Origin: Piscinibacter lacus | GTDB lineage: Bacteria; Pseudomonadota; Gammaproteobacteria; Burkholderiales; Burkholderiaceae_C | Length of the DNA stretch: 64,000 nt | Reading direction: 5' to 3' | Assembly: GCF_016735685.1 (NCBI RefSeq) | Contig: NZ_JAERRA010000002.1 | Location: 186,001 to 250,000, forward strand | Shown: positions 23,273-33,035 of the stretch, piece after piece | Position numbering within the stretch: the stretch's first letter is position 1 | How the letters are laid out: every line of letters starts with the position of its first letter | Notes under the pieces: model-generated | The model's input: the letters and a program-made list of their open reading frames with translations, nothing else | Told to the model about the DNA's origin: nothing | Databases searched by the model: none | Position numbers and translations under genes: made by a program

Positions 23273-23743
23273 TCAGGCCTGGCCCAGGGATTCGCCGGCG
23301 AGCTGCTGCAGCTCGGCCTGTTGCTGGGCGTCGAACATGGCCTGGAAGTTGACCTCGGTCAGGTGCACCGGCGGGAAGCCGGCGCGGGTGATCAGGTCGG
23401 CCACATTGGCACGCAGGTAGGGGTAGAGGATGCCGGGGCAGGCGATGCCCAGGATGGGGCGCATCTGCTCCTGCGGCAGGTTGCGGATCTCGAAGATGCC
23501 GGCCTGCTTGGCTTCCACCAGGAACAGGGTGCGGTCGGCGATCTTGGTCTGCACGGTCGCGGTCACGGCGACTTCGTAGATGCCGTCGGCCACCGTCTCG
23601 GCGCCGACGCCGAGGTTGATCTCGATCTGCGGCTGCACCTGTTCGAGCAGGATGCGCGGCGAGTTCGGCTGTTCGAGCGACACATCCTTCAGATAAACGC
23701 GCTGGATCTGGAAGATGGGATCGGCTTGCTGTTCGTCGGCCAT
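23273..23743 (-). CDS. secB: protein-export chaperone SecB
   Basis: A 156-residue tetrameric cytosolic chaperone that keeps preproteins unfolded and passes them to SecA. The conserved [19 protein letters not shown] start, the [17 protein letters not shown] helix and the [12 protein letters not shown] segment are clear. Length is normal. It lies between grxC and gpsA, an order common in Beta- and Gammaproteobacteria. Confidence 0.97.
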   Translation of the reverse strand: MADEQQADPIFQIQRVYLKDVSLEQPNSPRILLEQVQPQIEINLGVGAETVADGIYEVAVTATVQTKIADRTLFLVEAKQAGIFEIRNLPQEQMRPILGIACPGILYPYLRANVADLITRAGFPPVHLTEVNFQAMFDAQQQAELQQLAGESLGQA

Positions 23744-23883
23744 GAGGGGCTTTCGCTGGGGTCGGGGAGCCCGGCCGCGCGCGGCGCGGCCTGGGGTCAG
23801 GGTGTCGTGCCCGGCCGTCCGCCAAGGATCGGCCGCGCAAGAGGCGCGCGATTATGGCCGGGCCGCGTGGCCCGGCCCGGGCC

Positions 23884-24147
23884 TCAGCCGCCCTGGCCGA
23901 GCAGGGGCAGCAGGCCGCCGCGCTGGTCCAGCGCGATCAGGTCGTCGCAGCCGCCGACATGGGTGTCGCCGATGAAGATCTGCGGCACGGTGCGGCGGCC
24001 GGTGCGGGCCATCATGGCGTCGCGGGCGGCGGGATCGAGGTCGATGCGGATCTCCTCGATCGCGCTCACCCCGCGCTGCTTGAGCAGCGCCTTGGCGCGC
24101 AGGCAGTAAGGGCAGACCTGGGTGGTGTACATCTGGACGGTGGCCAT
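23884..24147 (-). CDS. grxC: glutaredoxin 3
   Basis: An 87-residue dithiol glutaredoxin with active site CPYC (Cys12, Cys15), the cis-Pro motif TVPQIFIG and the glutathione-binding GGCDD motif. It reduces protein and glutathione disulfides in the cytosol. The ATG at 24147 starts right before the first strand; the longer upstream frame overlaps the rhodanese gene and is not used. The spacing to rhodanese is 34 bases and to secB 140 bases. Confidence 0.96.
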   Translation of the reverse strand: MATVQMYTTQVCPYCLRAKALLKQRGVSAIEEIRIDLDPAARDAMMARTGRRTVPQIFIGDTHVGGCDDLIALDQRGGLLPLLGQGG

Positions 24148-24181
24148 CGCGGCGTCTCCTCGTGACAAGGCTGGGGCGGGC

Positions 24182-24637
24182 TCAGGCCGACTTGCGCTTG
24201 GCCGGCGGGCTGGCGGCGGCCTCGGCCGCGCCGCGCTCGATCGGAAGCTGCGCATCTCGCCAGGCGGCGGTGCCGCCCGCCACGGCAACGACGCGGGCGT
24301 GGCCGGCCTTCTTCAGCAGGTCGACGGCCCGGCGGGCGCGGGCGCCGGTCGGGCAGATCAGCACCACCGGCCGGTTCTTGTCGCTGGGCAGCAGGCGCGA
24401 GCCCTCAAGCTGGCCGAAGGGCAGCGCGCGGGCCGGCGTGGCATGGCCCTCGGCATATTCGGCCGGCTCGCCGACGTCGAGCATCACCGCCTTCTCGCGG
24501 TTCAGCAGGGTCACGGCCTCGGCCGGGCTGACGCTGGCGCCGCCGCCGGAGGCGCCGCGCAACTGCTGTGCGACGAGCAGGCCCCCCGAGGTGGCGGCGA
24601 TCAGCACAAGGATCCAGTTCTCGATCAGGAAGTCCAC
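24182..24637 (-). CDS. membrane-anchored rhodanese-domain protein
   Basis: A 151-residue protein with one N-terminal membrane helix (about residues 8-26) and a single rhodanese domain (about 36-135). The active-site loop reads CPTGARA, so the catalytic Cys is present. Proteins like this (YibN type) are encoded beside grxC and secB in many proteobacteria; their exact sulfur-transfer role is unclear. It is the first gene of the group, divergent from gpmA. The 97-base gap between them contains the palindrome ATTCTAGAAT (24682-24691), a plausible -10 region for either direction. Confidence 0.9.
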   Translation of the reverse strand: MDFLIENWILVLIAATSGGLLVAQQLRGASGGGASVSPAEAVTLLNREKAVMLDVGEPAEYAEGHATPARALPFGQLEGSRLLPSDKNRPVVLICPTGARARRAVDLLKKAGHARVVAVAGGTAAWRDAQLPIERGAAEAAASPPAKRKSA

Positions 24638-24734
24638 GGTGTCTTGTCCCCGTAAGCCGGGTGGGTCCCGGCAAAGCCCTGATTCTAGAATCTCGGGTAA
24701 TTACGGATCCCCCGACCTCCCCCAACCCCACCCC

Positions 24735-25478
24735 ATGCACAAGCTTGTTCTGATCCGCCACGGTGAATCGTCGTGGAACCTGGAGAACCGATTCACCGGC
24801 TGGACCGACGTGCCGCTGACGCCCACCGGCGTCGCCCAGGCCCGGGCCGCAGGCAATATGCTGAGGGAGGCCGGCTACAGCTTCGACGTGGCCTACACCT
24901 CGGTGCTCAAGCGCGCGATCTGGACGCTCTGGCACTGCCTGGATGCGATGGACCGCACCTGGCTGCCCATCGTCAAGGACTGGCGCCTCAACGAACGCCA
25001 CTACGGCGCGCTGCAGGGCCTGAACAAGGCCGACATGGCCCGCGAGTTCGGCGAGCAGCAGGTGCTGCAATGGCGCCGCAGCTACGACGAGCCGCCGCCC
25101 GCGCTGACGCCGGACGACCCGCGCGGCCAGCGCCAGGACCTGCGCTATGCCGACCTGGCACCCGAGCAGATTCCGCTGACCGAATGCCTGAAAGACACCG
25201 TGGTGCGCGTGCTGCCGCTGTGGGAAGGCACGATCGGCCCGGCCATCCTGAGCGGCCAGCGCCTGGTCATCACCGCCCACGGCAACAGCATCCGCGCGCT
25301 GGTCAAGCACCTGGACGGCATCTCGGATGCCGACATCGTCAGCCTGAACATTCCCAACGGCACGCCGCTGGTCTATGAGCTGGACGGCGCGCTCAAGCCC
25401 CTCCGCCGTTACTACCTGGGCGATGCCATGGCCGACGAGCGCGCCATCGTCGAGGCCGGCCCGCACGGCCAGGACTGA
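24735..25478 (+). CDS. gpmA: 2,3-bisphosphoglycerate-dependent phosphoglycerate mutase
   Basis: A 247-residue glycolytic enzyme interconverting 3- and 2-phosphoglycerate. The phospho-His motif [10 protein letters not shown] opens the protein, followed by [12 protein letters not shown], the [12 protein letters not shown] segment and the second catalytic His in [12 protein letters not shown]. Length is that of the dPGM family. The ATG at 24735 starts exactly at the family N-terminus; the long frame upstream overlaps the divergent rhodanese gene and is spurious. Confidence 0.97.
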   Translation: MHKLVLIRHGESSWNLENRFTGWTDVPLTPTGVAQARAAGNMLREAGYSFDVAYTSVLKRAIWTLWHCLDAMDRTWLPIVKDWRLNERHYGALQGLNKADMAREFGEQQVLQWRRSYDEPPPALTPDDPRGQRQDLRYADLAPEQIPLTECLKDTVVRVLPLWEGTIGPAILSGQRLVITAHGNSIRALVKHLDGISDADIVSLNIPNGTPLVYELDGALKPLRRYYLGDAMADERAIVEAGPHGQD

Positions 25479-25515
25479 CTTCCCCCTGCCCCGGCCCAGG
25501 CGGCATGCCGTGGCC

Positions 25516-26286
25516 TCAGTGGCCGGCCACCGCTTCGGCCGGCAGGCCCAGGGCCTCGGCAATGTCGATGCGCAGGGTCTGCGCGAGCGCCCGCCGGTCG
25601 GCATGGCGGCTGCCCCGGGCGGGCAGCCACTGCACCCGCAGCGTGAGGCCGCGGGCCCGCACCACCGCCAGGATGCTGGACATCAGGCTGATCTGGTCGA
25701 TGTAGGGCGCGGCGCGGCTGATCGCCGATTCGGCGTCCGAGTAGCGCAGGGCCAGGGGCTGCACCGGCACCTCGACGGCGATCGCCGCTTGCAGCATGTT
25801 GCCGTGGAAGGGCAGCAGGCCGTGGCCATCGGACGTGGTGCCCTCGGGGAAGACGGCCACCACATCGCCGGCCTGCAGGGCCTCGGACACCTGGTGCACG
25901 ACGCGCAGCGCATCGCGCCGGCTCTCGCGGCTGAGGTAGAGCGTGCCCGCCGCGTCGCTGAGGTGGCGAAGCAGCGGCCAGCGCCGCACCTCGGCCTTGG
26001 ACACGAAGCGCGCCTGCGGGCAGACGGCATGGATGGCGGTGATGTCCAGCCAGGACACATGGTTGGCGACCAGCAGGGTCGCCCCCGGCCGGGGCTGGCC
26101 TTCGACGATCAGGCGCATGCCCAGGGCGCGCAGCGCCGTCTGGGCCCAGGCCTGCACGCGGCGGCGGCGGCCGGCCTCGTCGACCCGCGGCAGGATCAGG
26201 GCGACGGTCAGCACGCCCAGCACGATGTGCAGCAGCACGCGCAGCAGGCGCCAGGCGACGATGGGGGTGCGCAGCAGCTTGTTCAT
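25516..26286 (-). CDS. plsC: 1-acyl-sn-glycerol-3-phosphate acyltransferase (PlsC family)
   Basis: A 256-residue membrane acyltransferase. An N-terminal hydrophobic segment (about 10-32) anchors it. The catalytic motif NHVSWLD (H-x4-D) and the FPEGTTS glycerophosphate-binding motif are intact, as is the VPVQPLALRY segment. It should acylate lysophosphatidate to phosphatidate, or an ornithine-lipid precursor, since close paralogues differ only in acceptor. The ATG at 26286 lies 13 bases after pyrX and the gene ends the six-gene operon beginning at algH. Confidence 0.9.
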   Translation of the reverse strand: MNKLLRTPIVAWRLLRVLLHIVLGVLTVALILPRVDEAGRRRRVQAWAQTALRALGMRLIVEGQPRPGATLLVANHVSWLDITAIHAVCPQARFVSKAEVRRWPLLRHLSDAAGTLYLSRESRRDALRVVHQVSEALQAGDVVAVFPEGTTSDGHGLLPFHGNMLQAAIAVEVPVQPLALRYSDAESAISRAAPYIDQISLMSSILAVVRARGLTLRVQWLPARGSRHADRRALAQTLRIDIAEALGLPAEAVAGH

Positions 26287-26299
26287 CGGCGGTGCGGGC

Positions 26300-27619
26300 T
26301 CAGGCCGCCTCGGGCGCCAGCTCGTGGGCCACATGGCCCGCGACGATGGTCAGGCGCACGCGGCCGGGCAGGCGCATGCCGGTGGTCTCGAAGGCGAAGG
26401 GCGTGTGCTTGCCCTGGCTGCGCAGGCTGCCGGGCTGCACCGTCCATTCGGCCGCCGGGTCGAACAGGCAGAGGTCGGCCACGCCGCCTTCCACCAGCCG
26501 GCCGGCCGAGCTGGCGAGCGAGCCCAGGGCTTCGCCCAGCACCCGCACCGGCTGGCTGCTGACGGTGGCTAGGGTGGCCGGCAGGGCCAGGCCGCTGTCG
26601 GTACCCCACTTCAGGGCCAGGCTCAGCAGCAGCTCCAGGCCGGTGGCGCCGGGCTCGGCCTCGCCGAAGGGCAGGGTCTTGGCATCGCCCTCGACCGGGG
26701 TGTGGTCGCTCACCAGCGCATCGAGCGTGCCGTCGGCCAGCGCGGCGCGCAGGGCGTCGCGGTCGCGGCCCTGGCGCAGCGGCGGGTTCAGGCGCATGGC
26801 CGGATTGAAGTAGCCGATGTCGACGTCGCTGAGATGCAGGGAGTTGATGCTCACGTCGGCCGTGACCGGCAGGCCCTCGGCCTTGGCCGCGCGCAGCAGG
26901 GCGACGCCGGCCGCGCTGGACAGGCGGCACAGGTGCACGCGGGCGCCGGTCACGCGGACCAGCTCGAACAGGGTGTGCAGAGCCACCGTCTCGGCACTGA
27001 CCGGCACGCCCGACAGGCCCAGGCGCGTGGCCACCGCACCGCTGGCTGCCACGCCCTTGCCCAGCCAGGGGTCCTGCGGCCGCAGCCAGACGCTGTAGCC
27101 GAAGGTGGCCGCGTATTGCAGCGCGCGTTGCAGGACCTGGGTGTCGCGGATGGCCACCTCGGCCTGGCTGAAGCCGACGCAGCCGGCCTCGGTCAGCTCG
27201 GCCATTTCGGTCAGGGCCTCGCCGGCCAGGCCACGGGTGAGCGCGCCCAGCGGGAAGAGCCGGCAGCGGCTGAGCTTGCGGGCGCGGAACTTGAGCATCT
27301 CGACCAGGCCGGGTTCGTCCAGCGTGGGGTCGGTGTCGGGCAGGCAGACCAGGCTGGTGACGCCGCCGGCGGCGGCCGCGGCCAGCTCGCTTTCCAGCAT
27401 GCCCTCGTGTTCGTGGCCGGGCTCGCGCAGGCGCGCGGCCAGGTCGACCAGGCCGGGGGCGACGACCAGGCCGCGCGCGTCGATCACGCGGTCGGCCTGG
27501 AAATCGGGGCGGACGCTGCCGATGGCGACGATGCGACCGGCCGCGATCGCGACATCGGCCCTCTCGTCGCGGCCGCTTGCCGGGTCGATCACCCGGCCGT
27601 TCTGGAGGAGGAGCTTCAT
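26300..27619 (-). CDS. pyrX: dihydroorotase-like, probably non-catalytic partner of aspartate carbamoyltransferase (PyrX / PyrC')
   Basis: A 439-residue amidohydrolase-fold protein. The dihydroorotase metal motif H-x-H before LREPG is missing: the segment reads [12 protein letters not shown], with Ala61 and Arg63 where the two His belong. Later features (NSLHLSD, NPPLR, SDHTPVE) remain. In Pseudomonas and many Betaproteobacteria such homologues (PyrC') are inactive and needed for assembly of the PyrB dodecamer. Here it overlaps the pyrB stop by an ATGA junction, which supports that role. A true dihydroorotase should therefore be encoded elsewhere. Confidence 0.88.
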   Translation of the reverse strand: MKLLLQNGRVIDPASGRDERADVAIAAGRIVAIGSVRPDFQADRVIDARGLVVAPGLVDLAARLREPGHEHEGMLESELAAAAAGGVTSLVCLPDTDPTLDEPGLVEMLKFRARKLSRCRLFPLGALTRGLAGEALTEMAELTEAGCVGFSQAEVAIRDTQVLQRALQYAATFGYSVWLRPQDPWLGKGVAASGAVATRLGLSGVPVSAETVALHTLFELVRVTGARVHLCRLSSAAGVALLRAAKAEGLPVTADVSINSLHLSDVDIGYFNPAMRLNPPLRQGRDRDALRAALADGTLDALVSDHTPVEGDAKTLPFGEAEPGATGLELLLSLALKWGTDSGLALPATLATVSSQPVRVLGEALGSLASSAGRLVEGGVADLCLFDPAAEWTVQPGSLRSQGKHTPFAFETTGMRLPGRVRLTIVAGHVAHELAPEAA

Positions 27620-28578
27620 GCGAGGTTGCCTGCAATCGTCGACATGACGGCCATGCGCACGGCGATGCCGAAGGTGACCTGGGGCAGGATCACGCTCTGC
27701 GCCCCGTCGGCCACGGCGGAATCGATCTCGACGCCGCGGTTGATCGGCCCCGGATGCATGACGATGGCATCGGGCGCGGCCAGGGCCAGCTTCTCCTGCG
27801 TCAGGCCGAAGTGCTTGAAGAACTCGCCGGCGCTGGGCAGCATGGCGCCGCTCATGCGCTCGCTCTGCAGGCGCAGCATGATGATGACGTCGGCATCCTT
27901 CACGCCCTCGGCCATGTCGTGGCAGACGCGCACGCCCATAGCGCGCAGGTCGCCGGGCACCAGGGTCTTGGGGCCGACGGCACGGATCTCCGGCACGCCC
28001 AGGGTGGCCAGGGCCAGGATGTCCGAACGCGCCACCCGGCTGTGCACGATGTCGCCGACGATGGCCACGCGCAGCTGCGTGAAGTCCTTCTTGTAGTGGC
28101 GGATCGTGTACATGTCGAGCAGGCCCTGCGTGGGATGCGCATGGCGGCCGTCGCCGGCATTGATCACATGCACATGCGGCGCGCAGTGCTGGGCAATGAG
28201 GTAGGGCGCGCCCGATTCGCTGTGCCGCACGACGAACATGTCGGCATGCATGGCGCTGAGGTTGGCGATGGTGTCGAGCAGGCTCTCGCCCTTGGAGGCG
28301 CTGGACTTGGCGATGTCCAGGTTGATCACGTCGGCCGACAGGCGCTTGGCCGCGATCTCGAAGGTGGTGCGGGTGCGGGTGCTGTTCTCGAAGAAGAGGT
28401 TGAACACGCTCTTGCCGCGCAGCAGCGGCACCTTCTTGACCTCGCGGTCGTTGACGGCCAGGAAAGTCGCGGCGGTGTCGAGGATGCCGTGCAGCACGGC
28501 GCGCGGCAGGCCCTCGATGGACAGCAGGTGGATCAGCTCGCCGTGCGCGTTGAGCTGCGGATTGCGGCGGGAAAGCAT
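27616..28578 (-). CDS. pyrB: aspartate carbamoyltransferase catalytic subunit
   Basis: A 320-residue enzyme of pyrimidine synthesis joining carbamoyl phosphate and aspartate. The carbamoyl-phosphate motif [11 protein letters not shown], the [11 protein letters not shown] loop, HPTQGLLD and the C-terminal [13 protein letters not shown] segment are present. No regulatory pyrI is adjacent; pyrX takes that position. It is tightly packed: 11 bases after pyrR and overlapping pyrX by 4 bases. Confidence 0.97.
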   Translation of the reverse strand: MLSRRNPQLNAHGELIHLLSIEGLPRAVLHGILDTAATFLAVNDREVKKVPLLRGKSVFNLFFENSTRTRTTFEIAAKRLSADVINLDIAKSSASKGESLLDTIANLSAMHADMFVVRHSESGAPYLIAQHCAPHVHVINAGDGRHAHPTQGLLDMYTIRHYKKDFTQLRVAIVGDIVHSRVARSDILALATLGVPEIRAVGPKTLVPGDLRAMGVRVCHDMAEGVKDADVIIMLRLQSERMSGAMLPSAGEFFKHFGLTQEKLALAAPDAIVMHPGPINRGVEIDSAVADGAQSVILPQVTFGIAVRMAVMSTIAGNLA

Positions 28579-28589
28579 CGGTCGTCGGC

Positions 28590-29105
28590 TCAGGCGAGGG
28601 TTTGAAGGTCGAAGCTGAAACGGCCTTCGGCATCGCGGCCCAGGGCCAGGCGCTGGGCCGGCGGCAGGGCGATGCGGGCGGCGGAGATCGCGGCCTCGAT
28701 CGGCAATTCGCGGCCGCCGCGATCCACCAGCACCGCCAGCGTCACGCTGGCCGGGCGGCCGAAGTCGAACAGCTCGTTGATGGCCGCGCGGGTGGTGCGG
28801 CCGGTGAACAGCACATCGTCGACCAGCAGCACATGCAGGTTCTCGATCTCGAAGGGCAGCGAGGTCGGGTCGGTGGTGGCGGCCAGGCCGCGGGCGCCGA
28901 AGTCGTCGCGGTGCAGGGTGCTGGAGACGACGCCGTGGCGGCCGGGCAAGCCCAGGTCGCGGTGCAGGCGCTCGGCCAGCCAGGCGCCGCCGGACCAGAC
29001 GCCCACCAGCATGTTCTCCAGCGGATCGCGCGGCGCCAGCCAGTCCTGCACGCGGGCGCGCAGGTCCAGGTAGAGCGCCTCGGCATCGAGGGCGAGCAGG
29101 CTCAT
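28590..29105 (-). CDS. pyrR: pyrimidine operon regulator / uracil phosphoribosyltransferase PyrR
   Basis: A 171-residue PRTase-fold protein with the PRPP-binding motif [17 protein letters not shown]. In Firmicutes PyrR is an RNA-binding attenuation protein; in Gram-negative bacteria its regulatory role is less certain. The 40-base space before it, after ruvX, is too short for a standard PyrR attenuator, so any control would act further upstream or not through RNA. It heads the pyrimidine part of the operon. Confidence 0.92.
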   Translation of the reverse strand: MSLLALDAEALYLDLRARVQDWLAPRDPLENMLVGVWSGGAWLAERLHRDLGLPGRHGVVSSTLHRDDFGARGLAATTDPTSLPFEIENLHVLLVDDVLFTGRTTRAAINELFDFGRPASVTLAVLVDRGGRELPIEAAISAARIALPPAQRLALGRDAEGRFSFDLQTLA

Positions 29106-29145
29106 CGGGGCAGGACTCCGTCAGGCAGGAAGCGCGGGCAGCGGC

Positions 29146-29610
29146 TCATGGCAGGGCCCGAAGGTATTGGTCGAGCAGCAGCGCGGCGGACCGGGCATCG
29201 AGGCGCGGATCGGGCCGGCCCGGCCGGGCCGGGCGGCGGCCGCCCTCGGCGGCGAGCACGGCCTCGGCCTCGACGCTGCTGTAGCGTTCATCCACCTCGT
29301 GCACCGGCAGGCCGTGGCGCAGGCCAAGCTGGCGGGCGAAGCGGCGGGCGGCGCGGCTGAGATCGTGCTCGGCGCCGTCGGGATGGAAGGGCACGCCCAC
29401 CACCAGGGCGGCGGGCTGCCATTCGGCCACCAGGGCGGCGATGGGCGCATAGCGGGCCTCGCCCTCGGCCTGCACGGTGGTCAGCGGGCTGGCCTCGCGC
29501 AGCAGGGTGTTGCCTACCGCCACGCCGGTGCGGCGCAGGCCGAAGTCGAAGCCCAGCAGGGTCTGCGGGGCGGCGGAAGACGGCGCGGGGCCGCCGGCCG
29601 GCTCAGGCAT
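29146..29610 (-). CDS. ruvX: Holliday junction resolvase-like protein RuvX (YqgF)
   Basis: A 154-residue RNase H-fold protein. LLGFDFGLRRTGVAVGN carries the first catalytic Asp; VVGVPFHPDG and the VDERYSSVEAE motif follow, and the final Asp lies in DPRLDARSAALLLDQYL. YqgF proteins act in 16S rRNA 5'-end maturation and were first proposed to be resolvases. It overlaps the end of algH by 8 bases, an arrangement widely conserved in proteobacteria. Confidence 0.94.
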   Translation of the reverse strand: MPEPAGGPAPSSAAPQTLLGFDFGLRRTGVAVGNTLLREASPLTTVQAEGEARYAPIAALVAEWQPAALVVGVPFHPDGAEHDLSRAARRFARQLGLRHGLPVHEVDERYSSVEAEAVLAAEGGRRPARPGRPDPRLDARSAALLLDQYLRALP

Positions 29611-30184
29611 GGCCGGCTTCGCTGCTGAGCATGCCCAGGTCGATGCCGAGCAGGGAGAGCGCCCGCTTATAGCGCTGCTCGACCGGGGTGTCGAAGATCA
29701 GCGTCGGCTCGGCGGCCACGGTGATCCAGCCGTTGCGGCCCAGCTCTTCCTCAAGCTGGCCGGCGCTCCAGCCGGCATAGCCCAGGGTGACGAAGACGCG
29801 GCGCGGGCCGGCGCCGTGGGAGAGCGCCTCCAGCACGTCCTTGGAGGTGGTCATCTCCAGGCCGCCGGGGATCTTCAGGCTGCTGGTGTAGCCGCCGCCT
29901 TCGACTTCGAGCGCATCGTGCAGCACGAAGCCGCGCTCGGTCTGCACCGGGCCGCCGACGAAGACGGGCTGGGCGGCCAGGTCTTCGCGGTCCAGGCTGA
30001 GGTCGACCTTCTCGAAGAGCTTGCTGAGCGTGATGTCGCTGGGCCGGTTGATGACCAGGCCCAGCGCGCCGCGCTCGGAGTGTTCGCAGAGGTAGACGAC
30101 GGTGCCGGCGAAGTTGTCGTCGGCCACGCCGGGCATCGCGATCAGGAACTGGTTGGTGAGGTCAATCGAGGCGCCGGAGGACAT
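29603..30184 (-). CDS. algH: YqgE/AlgH family protein
   Basis: A 193-residue protein of the UPF0301 family with the conserved LTNQFLIAMPG start, RGALGLVINRPSD, VFVGGPVQTERGFVLH and the GYAGWSAGQLE motif. Its biochemical function is unresolved; AlgH was named for effects on alginate transcription in Pseudomonas. It is the first gene of the operon algH-ruvX-pyrR-pyrB-pyrX-plsC. The ATG at 30184 fits the family start. Confidence 0.94.
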   Translation of the reverse strand: MSSGASIDLTNQFLIAMPGVADDNFAGTVVYLCEHSERGALGLVINRPSDITLSKLFEKVDLSLDREDLAAQPVFVGGPVQTERGFVLHDALEVEGGGYTSSLKIPGGLEMTTSKDVLEALSHGAGPRRVFVTLGYAGWSAGQLEEELGRNGWITVAAEPTLIFDTPVEQRYKRALSLLGIDLGMLSSEAGHA

Positions 30185-30248
30185 GGTGAGGATTCTAGGT
30201 GGCGGGCACACTGCGGCCGCCCCCGCCGACCTTGCCCCCCGCCGCCCG

Positions 30249-31775
30249 ATGAGCCTTCAAGACCCCCTGCGCCCCCGCGAAGCCGCCCTGCCCCGCCGCA
30301 GCCTGGGCCGCGCCCTCGTCTGGCTGCGCCGCGACCTGCGCTTGCCCGACCATGCCGCCCTGCACCAGGCCCTGCGCGCGGCGCGCGAGGTCTGGCCGGT
30401 CTTCCTCTTCGACCGCGACATCCTCGACCCCCTGCCGCGCCGCGACCGCCGCGTCGAGTTCATCTGGCGCAGCCTGCAAGCGCTTGACGGCGAGCTGCGC
30501 GCCCTGGGCGAGGCGCATGGGCGGCCCGGCGCGGGCCTGCTCACCCGCCACGGCCGGGCGCTGGAGGAACTGCCGCGCCTGGCCCTGAAGCTGGGCGTAG
30601 AGGCGGTGTTCACCAACCTCGATCCCGAGCCCGCCGCCCAGCGCCGCGACGCGGCGGTGGCCGAGGCCCTGCGCACGGTGGGCATCGCCTTCCACGGCTT
30701 CAAGGACCAGAGCATCTTCGCGGGCGAGGAGGTGCTGACCGGCGCCGGCAAGCCCTATGGCGTGTTCACGCCCTACAAGAACGCCTGGCTGAAGGCGCTG
30801 ACGCCCTACCAGCTCAAGGCCTATCCGGTGGAGGCCCATGGCGACGCCCTGGCCGCGCGGCCCGCGGACGAGCCCGGCGTGCCAGCGGCGCTGGCCGAAA
30901 TCGGCTTCGAGCCCAGCGGCCTGGACGCGCTGGCCCTGCCGACCGGCCGTCCGGGCGCCGAGGCCCTGCTGGCGGACTTCCTCGACGGCCGCATCGACCG
31001 CTACGACACGGCGCGCGACTTTCCCGCCATCAAGGGCCCGAGCTACCTGAGCGTGCACCTGCGCTTCGGCACGGTCTCGATCCGCCGCCTGCTGCGCGAG
31101 GCGCAGGCCCGCATCGAGGCCGGCGGCCCGGGGGCGGCCGGGGCCGAGGTCTGGCGCAGCGAGCTGATCTGGCGCGACTTCTACATGCAGGTGCTGCAGC
31201 ACCATCCGCGGGTCGAGCGGGCCGCCTTCCGGCCCGAGTACGACCGCATCGCCTGGGAAGAGGGCCCCGAGGCCGACGCGCATTTCGAGGCCTGGTGCGC
31301 CGGCCGCACCGGCTACCCGCTGGTCGACGCCGCCATGCGCCAACTGGCCCAGACCGGCTACATGCACAACCGCCTGCGTATGGTGGTGGCCAGCTTCCTC
31401 ACCAAGGACCTGGGCCTGGACTGGCGCCGCGGCGAAGCCTGGTTCGCGCTGCATCTGAACGACTTCGACCTGGCCGCCAACAATGGCGGCTGGCAGTGGG
31501 CTGCCAGCTCGGGCTGCGATGCCCAGCCCTATTTCCGCATCTTCAACCCGGTCAGCCAGAGCGAGAAGTTCGACCCGGCCGGCAAGTTCATCCGCCGCTA
31601 CGTGCCGGAGCTGGCCGCGCTGCCGGATGCCGCCCTGCATGCGCCCTGGCTGGCCCGGCCGGTGGATCTGGCCGCCGCCGACCTGGTGCTGGGCCGCGAC
31701 TATCCGCGGCCCGTGGTCGACCATGCCGAGGCCCGGACCCGCACGCTGGAACGCTATGCGGTGGTGAAGGGCTGA
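30249..31775 (+). CDS. phrB: deoxyribodipyrimidine photolyase (class I, cryptochrome/photolyase family)
   Basis: A 508-residue flavoprotein that uses blue light to split pyrimidine dimers. The antenna-binding domain begins LVWLRRDLRLPDHAAL. The FAD-binding domain has the GYPLVDAAMRQL helix, YMHNRLRMVVASFLTKDL and the NNGGWQWAASSGCDAQPYFRIFNP block, which is diagnostic of microbial CPD photolyases. The ATG at 30249 follows a short gap from the divergent algH gene. Length fits the class. Confidence 0.95.
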   Translation: MSLQDPLRPREAALPRRSLGRALVWLRRDLRLPDHAALHQALRAAREVWPVFLFDRDILDPLPRRDRRVEFIWRSLQALDGELRALGEAHGRPGAGLLTRHGRALEELPRLALKLGVEAVFTNLDPEPAAQRRDAAVAEALRTVGIAFHGFKDQSIFAGEEVLTGAGKPYGVFTPYKNAWLKALTPYQLKAYPVEAHGDALAARPADEPGVPAALAEIGFEPSGLDALALPTGRPGAEALLADFLDGRIDRYDTARDFPAIKGPSYLSVHLRFGTVSIRRLLREAQARIEAGGPGAAGAEVWRSELIWRDFYMQVLQHHPRVERAAFRPEYDRIAWEEGPEADAHFEAWCAGRTGYPLVDAAMRQLAQTGYMHNRLRMVVASFLTKDLGLDWRRGEAWFALHLNDFDLAANNGGWQWAASSGCDAQPYFRIFNPVSQSEKFDPAGKFIRRYVPELAALPDAALHAPWLARPVDLAAADLVLGRDYPRPVVDHAEARTRTLERYAVVKG

Positions 31776-31818
31776 GCCGGCGCCGGGCCGATGTTCCGGC
31801 CGAGGGGCCGGCCGGGGC

Positions 31819-32664
31819 TCAGCGCGCGGCGGCCGCGGAGGCGGGCAGTGCCGGCGGCAGCGGGAACTCGAAGCCGCTGAGCACGACGGCAAAGTCGCGC
31901 TCGGCGCGGGTCATGCCGCCCAGCAGCAGGCGCTGCCCGTCTTCCGTCTGGATGACGGCGATGCCCCGCGCCACCAGGCCCGGGGTCTGGCAAGGTACCG
32001 GGCCGAAGTTGAAGGTGGCGTTGTAGACATTGCGGCCATTGGCCCGCGGGACCAAGCTGCCGCTGATCGCGCAACCCGAGGGGCTTTCCACCTCGAAGCT
32101 GCCATCGACCGCGACGGTGAAGAGCAGGCTCTCGCCGGTGGTCAGCACCGCATCCCAGCGGGTGGCCATGGCCGTGGCGGTCGCGGCCGTGCGGTAGGGG
32201 AAGACGCTGTTGGGCACGGGCACGAAGCTCAACGCGTCCTCGCGCAAGGCAGTGATCGACAGCGTGCCGTTGAAGCCGCCGCCCACCCGCAGGCCGGTGA
32301 AGGCGCTGACCCGGGTGGGGCCGGCCGGCGCGGGGGCGAAGTAGCGCAGGCCCTGATCGGCCTCGCTGGGCAGGCCGGCCACGGCACTGCCGTCGAGGGT
32401 CAGGCCGCCCTGCAGCAGCTCGACGCGCGGCGTCTCGCCCGATTCGTCGATCAGCAGGGCCCAGAGCAGGCCGTCTTCCAGCACGAAGGCCAGGCCCTGC
32501 GAGACATTGCTCTCCTGCACGTCGTAGACGCCTTGCAGGCTGGTGGCGGAGGCCGGACCGTCGTCGCCGCCCCCACCGCCGCCGCCGCCGCAGGCGCTCA
32601 GGGTCAGCAACAGCCCGGCGGCGGCCAGGTTCCAGGGGAGACGGCGCATCAGGGAAGCGATCAT
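31819..32664 (-). CDS. hypothetical lipoprotein with poly-glycine linker
   Basis: A 281-residue exported protein of unknown function. A signal peptide ends in the lipobox LSAC, and the lipidated Cys is followed by eight Gly and an acidic stretch, a typical flexible spacer. The rest looks like a beta-rich extracytoplasmic domain with two Cys (in SGCAISG and PVPCQTP) that could form a disulfide. A second Met at 32649 could be the start. It converges with the photolyase gene and has no informative neighbours. Confidence 0.8.
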   Translation of the reverse strand: MIASLMRRLPWNLAAAGLLLTLSACGGGGGGGGDDGPASATSLQGVYDVQESNVSQGLAFVLEDGLLWALLIDESGETPRVELLQGGLTLDGSAVAGLPSEADQGLRYFAPAPAGPTRVSAFTGLRVGGGFNGTLSITALREDALSFVPVPNSVFPYRTAATATAMATRWDAVLTTGESLLFTVAVDGSFEVESPSGCAISGSLVPRANGRNVYNATFNFGPVPCQTPGLVARGIAVIQTEDGQRLLLGGMTRAERDFAVVLSGFEFPLPPALPASAAAAR

Positions 32665-33035
32665 GGTTCGGGCCGCCAGGCGTCACGCACCGGCGCAACC
32701 CGGCCTGCGGCAGGCCCGGAGTGTCACCGCCTGCGATGCCGGCGGCGACCTCTTCCTCGGGGGGCTTGTGGCCTGGGCGCGCCGCCGAGCAGGCGCGCCG
32801 GGGCGCGGGCTTCGGGCCGCTCGGGCTTGCCGGAAGCCGGCCGGCGGGTCGGGGCGGGGCTGGGTAGAGTCAAGGGATCAGCCGGAGGGCCGAGTCGACG
32901 CCGACCAAGACGCCCGACGCGCCCAGCCCCTTCCCTTGTTCGTCCTGTGCCCGCCGCACCATGCCACCCATCTGCCGTCCTGCACCCACCGTCTCGACCT
33001 GCCCTTCGGCCCAGCCCCCAGCCGTCCGCCGGGGC
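32665..33035. other. 371-base region without a recognised gene
   Basis: It separates the divergent lipoprotein gene and the small secreted-protein gene. Open frames here are Arg/Pro-rich and look like GC-driven artefacts. It should hold promoters for both flanking genes but I see no strong match to a known promoter or a terminator. Confidence 0.4.
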
